This document shows, piece after piece, positions 57,635-64,000 of a stretch of 64,000 nucleotides of DNA. A model generated the notes under the pieces. It was not told where the DNA came from. It did not search any database and was given only the letters and a program-made list of their open reading frames with translations. Each line of letters begins with the position of its first letter. Position 1 is the first letter of the stretch. The position numbers and the translations under genes were made by a program. Source of the DNA: Siphonodentalium dalli (taxonomy: Eukaryota; Mollusca; Scaphopoda; Gadilida; Siphonodentaliidae); assembly GCA_032622095.1 (NCBI GenBank), contig CP136061.1, positions 191,772,369 to 191,836,368 on the forward strand. The letters run 5' to 3'.

Positions 57635-59525
57635 GTTAGGGAGCCCGCATATGTTCCATTTACACTTTTGCGTACAAAAGGTTTGACCCCCTAAAGTTGG
57701 TACCAATAATGGAACATTCTGAAAAACCGATTTCTTAAGTTGCGCATTCCTGGGGTTTAGGGGCCGCTGAACCCCAAAAAGTGCCAAAAATCACTTATAT
57801 TTACACTTCCGCGTACACATCGATGAATTTTGGTTTGATGATACTCCTAAGTGTACTGATTAAGAAAACACAACTTAAGAAAGGGATTTTCCTGGGGTTT
57901 TCAGATAAGAAAGGGGGTCCCATGCTGAACCCCAAAACGTGATTTTTCACTTTTTTTTACACTTTCGCGTACATCCATAATTTTTGGTCTCAAAGTACTT
58001 TGATATATACTAATTATAAAAACACAACTTAAGAAGCAACTTTTCCTGGGGTTTTAAGATAAGAAGGGGGTCATCGGGTCACCCCTCAAAACGTAAAAAA
58101 TCACTTTTATTTACATGATTGCATTCGTCCAACGTGTGTGTATGTGCGCACACTCCTGGAACGTTGCACTATTACAACCAATACATCCCTAAATCGATAC
58201 GATCAACTTAAGAAATATATATTCATGTAGTTTTCTGATAAGAACGAGACTTTACCCCCCCTCCCCACAACCGATCCATTTTCTAGAACTATAAGTGAGC
58301 CAGTTTTATGAAAATTATAGCGGGAAAATCTAGTAAAATGTATACCAATGTATATATTTTCGTAAAGCTAAGACATAATGACACTTTTTTGGGCCAAAAT
58401 TGAAACTCACCATCCAAGATGGCCGCCAAAATGGCCGTCGGAAGTTGAAAATATGACATTTTTTCACAAATATCTTCTAGATCAATTCATGCTGTTTAGA
58501 ACTGGTTGAGTAATGTAACTTTATATTGTGTTTTGTATATTAACTGATCATTGGAGCAATTAAATATGCAATTATTGGGGTCCTAACCCCTTCCGATCCC
58601 TTACAAATTCGATTTTACAGAACGCATTACAAAATTTTACAAAAAATCACAATTGGGATTCTAGTCATATTTCAACAAGAAATGAAAAGAACATTGTAAT
58701 GTAAGTGAGGCATATCATTACCTATGAATATTCCAAATATCTGGAACCATAAATCTTACCTTGGCTCAAAATGGCTGCGAAAATGGCCGCCAAAATATGG
58801 AAAATGGTAAATATTGCCCCAGGGTGTCCTGCAACCGCTTACAAGTTGTGGTTGATGTACACAATTATTGGCTAATCTGTTTTCTATACATTGCATACTA
58901 ACATGTCTGATGCACCATGAATCATTTTTACTATTGTCACCACTGACATCACCAGAAATATTGGAATTTTCTCTCACAAACTTGACATAAATATTGGCAA
59001 AAATTAACTTTTCAGGGTTCGACCATTTGTTCAAGTAAAATGTAACTATCTTTGGATTGAAAGGTGTTTATTGTTTTGGTCTATCTTAAATGTGTCACAC
59101 TACGGTGTTTGTAGACTAAATTGCTCAAGATGGCTTCCAAAATGGCAACCAAATTTGTAAAAAGTTAAAAGTTAACATATCCCGAACATTATTCTCTGCG
59201 TTATCCGAAAACGGTGGCAAATTGTGACTCACTTGGTTATTGTACGTGTTAGTTACAATGTAATTAACTGACAACTACGTTCTATTATGTTTGTCCCAGT
59301 TCCGTATGGGGCATGACAAATTCATATTAAAGTTGCAGTATGGAATTTTGCGGAGAACCTCTTTTGTGATTCTGGCCATATTATTGAAAGGAAATGGGCA
59401 GAACTTTGAGACGGAACTGAGCTGAACCATGATATGTGGGTATTCTGGCCCATTATGATAAAAATTTATCAACTGGATACAGGGTGGAAGCCAAGATGGC
59501 AGCCAGGGAGTTACTCTATGATCAT
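57635..59525 (+). repeat. Left arm of the giant inverted repeat
   Basis: Outer part: four diverged subterminal repeats of about 150 bp, each with TTACACTT.CGCGTACA, CACAACTTAAGAAA and TCCTGGGGTTTT.AGATAAG plus ACCCCAAAACGT (near 57660, 57801, 57957, 58108). Inner part: several CCAAGATGGC..CCAAAATGGC blocks (58413, 58771, 59129, 59492). Both features recur in the right arm. Confidence 0.88.
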
Positions 59526-60144
59526 AGATGAGGGTAATAGATAATACAGGGAGTTATTGTATGGTCATGAATGATGTGTGGGTATATAGGGAGTGCCCTG
59601 TTGGTAACGGTGGGACGTATATTTATATATGTTGTGAATGTGTTATCATTGGTGGTGTATGGGCAGTAGATTTATTATCATGGATGGCGTGTATGAGTAT
59701 GGCAAGTATGGAACTTATGAGTGGTCGTATGTGCGGATATTGGTATATCTGGAAGGGCTCACCATTGGTGATGTGCATATGTATACCCGGTTTGACTCTA
59801 TTGTCATGGGTATGGCGAATAGGTATACATGTAGTGGCTGTATGGTCCATGGTGAGGTGAATATGTATACAATGAGTGACTGTATTATCGTGAATGTAGT
59901 GAATATGTATACATAGAGTGACTATATGGTCATGTGTCGGGTGTAGGTGTATACCTGGCGTTCATGCATGGTGACTCGTGGCTGTATCGTCATTTGTGGT
60001 ATAAGCTGTATAAGTGTGGCTGTATGATCAGGTGTACTAGTACATGTACATGTATAAAGTGGGTGACTATGTTGTCATTTGTGTGGTGTTTATGTACATA
60101 TAGAGTGACTGGGGTAATGGGTGGGTTGTACATGTGTACCTTGG
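59526..60144 (-). repeat. Minisatellite core, left half
   Basis: About ten diverged units of roughly 55-60 bp with ATATGTATAC..GAGTGACT and TATGGTCATG..GGTGTA, i.e. the complement of the right-half unit. ORFs of up to 110 residues here are repeat translations. Confidence 0.8.
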
Positions 60145-60226
60145 GTGGCTATCGCTTTCCACAATAACTCAATGATATGTTAATCAATAGAGAGGTTATG
60201 TCATATCGTGGAAAGCGATAGACACC
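60145..60226. repeat. Central hairpin of the giant inverted repeat
   Basis: GGTGGCTATCGCTTTCCAC on the left pairs with GTGGAAAGCGATAGACACC on the right, with one mismatch, around a 44-nt spacer. This marks the axis of symmetry of the 6.1-kb element. Confidence 0.85.
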
Positions 60227-61879
60227 CATTATCACACAGTCATTACATATATACATAAACACCAGAGACATAACCATATAGTGACCCACTGTATACATGT
60301 ACACCTGACACATGGCCACGAATGACCATACAGCCACGCGTCACAATGCAGGCACACCGGGTATACTCCTAAACATGACCCATAACCATATAGTCACTCC
60401 TTGTATACCCATTCATCTCAACATTTGGTCATCCCCTGTTACATATTCTCCAAACGCATGGTCAAATAGTCAATCAATATATACATCAACACCACAACAA
60501 TGACCATAAAGTCACTCCGGTATACATATGCACATCACCAATGGCCATATAGCCACTCGCTTCATACACATACCCTCACCCATGTTACCTGGTATACTCC
60601 TTCACCTGACCTATGGCCATATAGTCACCCCGTGTGTACCTATTCAAAACATTCATACACGATCATGGTCAATCCTTGTATACATATTCACCTCAACATT
60701 GGCCATGTCAATCCCTGGATCCCTATTTGTCACACCATAGCCGAATAGCCACTCAAGATATACTAATACTCCCAGCCATGTCAGTATAGTCACTCCATGT
60801 ATGCATATGCACCTCACCCATGGCCATATAGCCACTCGCTATATACACATATCCCTCGCCCATGACAATAAAGCAACACGTGTGTATACTGGTATAACCT
60901 ACACATGACGATACCGACACGAGTCACCAAACAGAAACACCAGGTACATGTATACTCATACGCCTGTCACCCCCTGTATATATGATCATTACATTTATGA
61001 TCATACAGTCACTACTTGTATACCTACATGTACTCATATCACCATTAACCATACAGTCACTACCTGTATACCTATTCGACACACATAGTCATATAACCAC
61101 TCGATACACATATGCAGCCCACCCTAGACCATAGATTCACTCCAGGTATACATGTAAACCTCACTAATGGCCATTCAGCCCTTCCAAATATACAAAAAAA
61201 CGCGCATACGACCACTCAAACAATCCATACTTACATATACACCTCACACATGACAATTCAGCAATTCACTGTATAATCATAAACGCCATCCATGATAATA
61301 CAGCTAAGCCCTATACACCCACCAATGATAATACATCCACGAGATATATACATATACATCCCACCCGTTACCACAAGGACACTCCCTATGTACCCACACG
61401 CTCGACAATATCCACCAGCTTACTCCAGGTATTCATATTCAATCATGACTGTACAGCCATTCCATGTATACCTACACACATTACCCGTAACCATAAAATC
61501 ACTACCTATTTATCCACACACCCCATCTATGATCATACAGACAACACATGTACATCCCATAAATGACCTTACATTCACTCCATATATACATAATCAACAC
61601 ATAGATGACCATGTAGCTATATCCATACACCACACCAATGACCATACAGGCACACGTGGTGCACCCGTACTGGATATACACAATCATACACCACACAGTC
61701 ACTCCATGCATACCGATTCACCTCACATCTGACCATGATCTCTCCCTGTATACCTAGATGCATCTTACCATGGACAACCCAATCATAACCATATAGTCAC
61801 TCATTGTATACCTACTCACATCAGTCATGACATACAATAACTCCCTGTATACCTATTCACCTCACATATGATCACAGAG
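60227..61879 (+). repeat. Minisatellite core, right half
   Basis: About 28-30 diverged units of roughly 55-60 bp: GACCATATAGTCACTCC, TGTATACATATTCACCTCAC and variants. About 2.7 times longer than the left half, so the asymmetry of the element is due to unit number. The 146-residue ORF at 61292-61732 is a repeat translation. Confidence 0.85.
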
Positions 61880-63741
61880 TAACTCCCTGGCTACGATCTT
61901 GGCATCCACACTGTATCCTGTTGACATTTGTTTATCATAATGGACCAGAATAGCCAAGATTATGGTCCATCTCAGTTCTGTCTCAAAGTTCTGCCCATTT
62001 CCTTTCAATAAATATGGCCAAAATCACAAAAGAGGTTCTCGTCAAAATTACATACATTAAAATGAATTTGTCATCCCCCAAACGGAACTGGGACAACTGG
62101 GAATGGAACATGTAGTTGTCAGTTAATTAACTAACACGTATAATAACCAAGTGAGTCACAATTTGCTACCTTTTCGGACAATGCAGAGAATGTTCGGGAT
62201 AAAAAATTAGCATTTTACAAATTTGGTTGCCATTTTGGAAGCCATCTTGAGCAATTTGGTCTATAAACACCGTAGTGTGACACATTTAAGATAGACCAAA
62301 ACAATAAACTCCTTTCAATGCAAAGATAGTTATATTTTACCTGAAAAAATGGTCCAAACCTGAAAACTGAATTTTTGCCAATATTTATGTCAAGTTTGTG
62401 AGAGAAAAGTCCAATATTTTTGACGATGTCAGTGGTGAAAATAGTAACAATTAACCATGGTGCATCAGACATGTTAGTATTCAATGTATAGAATGCAGAA
62501 TAGCCAATTTTATACATCAACACAACTTGTAAGCGATTGCAGGACACGCTGGTGTAATATTTACCATTTTCCATATTTTGGCGGCCATATTGGCAGCCAT
62601 TTTGGGCCAAAGTAAGAATTTTGGTTCCAGTGATTTGGAATATTCATAGGTAATGATATGCCTCACTTACATTACAAAGTTCTGTTAATTTCTTGTTGAA
62701 ATATGACTAGAATCCCAATTGTGATTTTTTGTGAAATTTTATAGCGCATTCTGTACAATCGAATTTTTAAGGGATTGGAAGGGGTTAGGACCCCAATAAT
62801 TGCATATTTAATTGCTACAATGATCAGTTAATATACAGAACACAAAATGAAGTTGCATTACTCAACCAGTTCCAAACAGCATGAATTGATCTAGAAGATA
62901 TTTGTGAAAAAATGTCATATTTTCAACTTCCGGTGGCCATTTTGTCGGCCATCGTTGATGGTGAGTTTCAATTTTGGCCTAAAAAAGTGTCATTATGTCT
63001 TAGCTTCACGAAAATATATACATTTGTGTACATTTTACCAGATTTTCCCGCTATAATTTTCATAAAACTGGCTCACTTATAGTTCTAGAAAATGGATCGG
63101 TTGTGGGGGGGGGGGGGGGGGTAACAAGTCTCGTTCTTATCCGAAAACGACATGAATATATATTTCTTAAGTTGATCGTATCGATTTAGGGATGTATTGG
63201 TTGTAATAGTGCAACGTTCCAGGGGTGTACCCACATACACACACGTTGGACGAATGCAATCATGTAAATAAAAGTGATTTTTTACGTTTTGAGGGGTGAC
63301 CCGATGACCCCCTTCTTATCTTAAAACCCCAGGAAAAGTTGCTTCTTAAGTTGTGTTTTTATAATTAGTATATATCAAAGTACTTTGAGACCAAAAATTA
63401 TGGATGTACGCGAAAGTGTAAAAAAAAGTGAAAAATCACGTTTTGGGGTTCAGCATGGGACCCCCTTTCTTATCTGAAAACCCCAGGAAAATCCCTTTCT
63501 TAAGTTGTGTTTTCTTAATCAGTACACTTAGGAGTATCATCAAACCAAAATTCATCGATGTACGCGGAAGTGTAAATAGAAGTGATTTTTGGCACTTTTG
63601 GGGGTTCAGCGGCCCCTAAACCCCAGGAATGCGCAACTTAAGAAATCGGTTTTTCAGAATGTTCCATTATTGGTACCAACTTTAGGGGGTCAAACCTTTT
63701 GTACGCAAAAGTGTAAATGGAACATATGCGGGCTCCCTAAC
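61880..63741 (-). repeat. Right arm of the giant inverted repeat
   Basis: Reverse complement of 57635-59525 over about 1.86 kb. It includes the AAGATGGC-type blocks and the CGCGTACA subterminal repeats. A G run (63105-63121) corresponds to a C-rich tract at 58253-58268 in the left arm and is one of the few length differences. Confidence 0.88.
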
Positions 63742-64000
63742 TATATGCACAATAAGATGTAAAGCTCATATCAGTCCACAAGTTGCATATATTGACTGAA
63801 AAATCATATCTGGTATGGAATACTTTTTATTTATGGACCATATATATACTCTCGTGTTCTATGCGAATCGTGACTTATTTTCAACCATTTCAGGAAAACA
63901 TAACACACAGTTCGTGTGTCCTATATTATTATGAGCGTCGTGGACAAATGTTTCAATGTACATGTGATTCCACACACTGGGGTTTACAAAGAACCAAAAT
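63742..64000. other. No feature seen
   Basis: Right flank of the giant element to the window end; AT-rich, nothing recognised. Confidence 0.5.

Larger units (their letters stand above)
57635..63741. mobile_element. Giant inverted-repeat element with minisatellite core
   Basis: 6.1 kb. The outer ends GTTAGGGAGCCCGCATATGT are perfect inverted repeats flanked by TA (57633-57634 and 63742-63743). The arms stay complementary for about 1.9 kb (57635-59525 against 61880-63741), apart from scattered substitutions and small indels. The inner region is minisatellite, also in opposite orientation on the two sides, closing on a hairpin at about 60186. No ORF above about 146 residues, and those are repeat translations. 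It resembles foldback-type elements in layout; no known family is recognised. Confidence 0.88.

Noticed and set aside
58253-58268. Arms of the giant palindrome as a Polinton/Maverick terminal repeat
   Set aside because: Polinton elements enclose a DNA polymerase and integrase; nothing but minisatellite lies between these arms, and the tips are not Polinton-like.
61292-61732. 146-residue ORF in the giant inverted repeat
   Set aside because: It is a translation of the minisatellite units; the inverted half gives unrelated ORFs and no known domain appears.

Overview
The window looks like intergenic, repeat-dense DNA from an animal nuclear genome. It is AT-rich and has no operons, no long ORFs, and no supportable intact host gene. 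The content fits a marine invertebrate, most likely a bivalve or other mollusc: a DIRS-type tyrosine-recombinase retrotransposon, an animal-type Ty1/copia element, many non-autonomous DNA transposons, frequent ACATGTA-rich stretches, and dispersed repeats ending in GACAGACAGACGGA runs. The taxon is an inference; no marker gene is present. Almost every short ORF lies in non-coding or transposon DNA and is treated here as chance unless noted.

Layout. 1-606 is a dispersed repeat whose tip is a short hairpin (second copy 32789-33260). 1343-10071 is one satellite locus of a 62-bp unit, about 105 copies, split near its left edge by a 2.0-kb hAT-like element (1455-3472, 8-bp target duplication). That element itself carries an 887-bp piggyBac-like element (1806-2692, TTAA target). 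10.4-16.1 kb holds hairpins and degenerate dispersed repeats. 17666-22423 is a structurally complete DIRS-type element: inverted terminal repeats, an internal complementary region, and decayed gag, RT, RNase H and tyrosine recombinase.

From 24.5 to 37.7 kb lies a shattered Ty1/copia retrotransposon (gag, integrase C-terminus, RT, RNase H and LTR remnants, in order). It is broken up by at least five insertions of one palindromic TA-flanked MITE, by a noncoding block of about 4 kb, and by a 2-kb insert sitting inside one of those MITEs. One MITE insertion carries 108 bp identical to the flank of another copy 8.5 kb away.

38-57 kb is mostly unremarkable AT-rich DNA containing several small inverted-repeat elements (hAT-like, TA-flanked, foldback types) and clusters of a CACACCTCA-type minisatellite. 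57635-63741 is a 6.1-kb giant inverted repeat: arms of about 1.9 kb flanking an inverted, minisatellite-filled core that closes on a short hairpin at about 60186. It has no coding capacity and TA at both ends, and is the best candidate here for an undescribed mobile-element type.

The interest lies in nesting and structure rather than gene function. Several insertions come with built-in empty sites or duplicated copies inside the window, which lets their ends be placed to the base.
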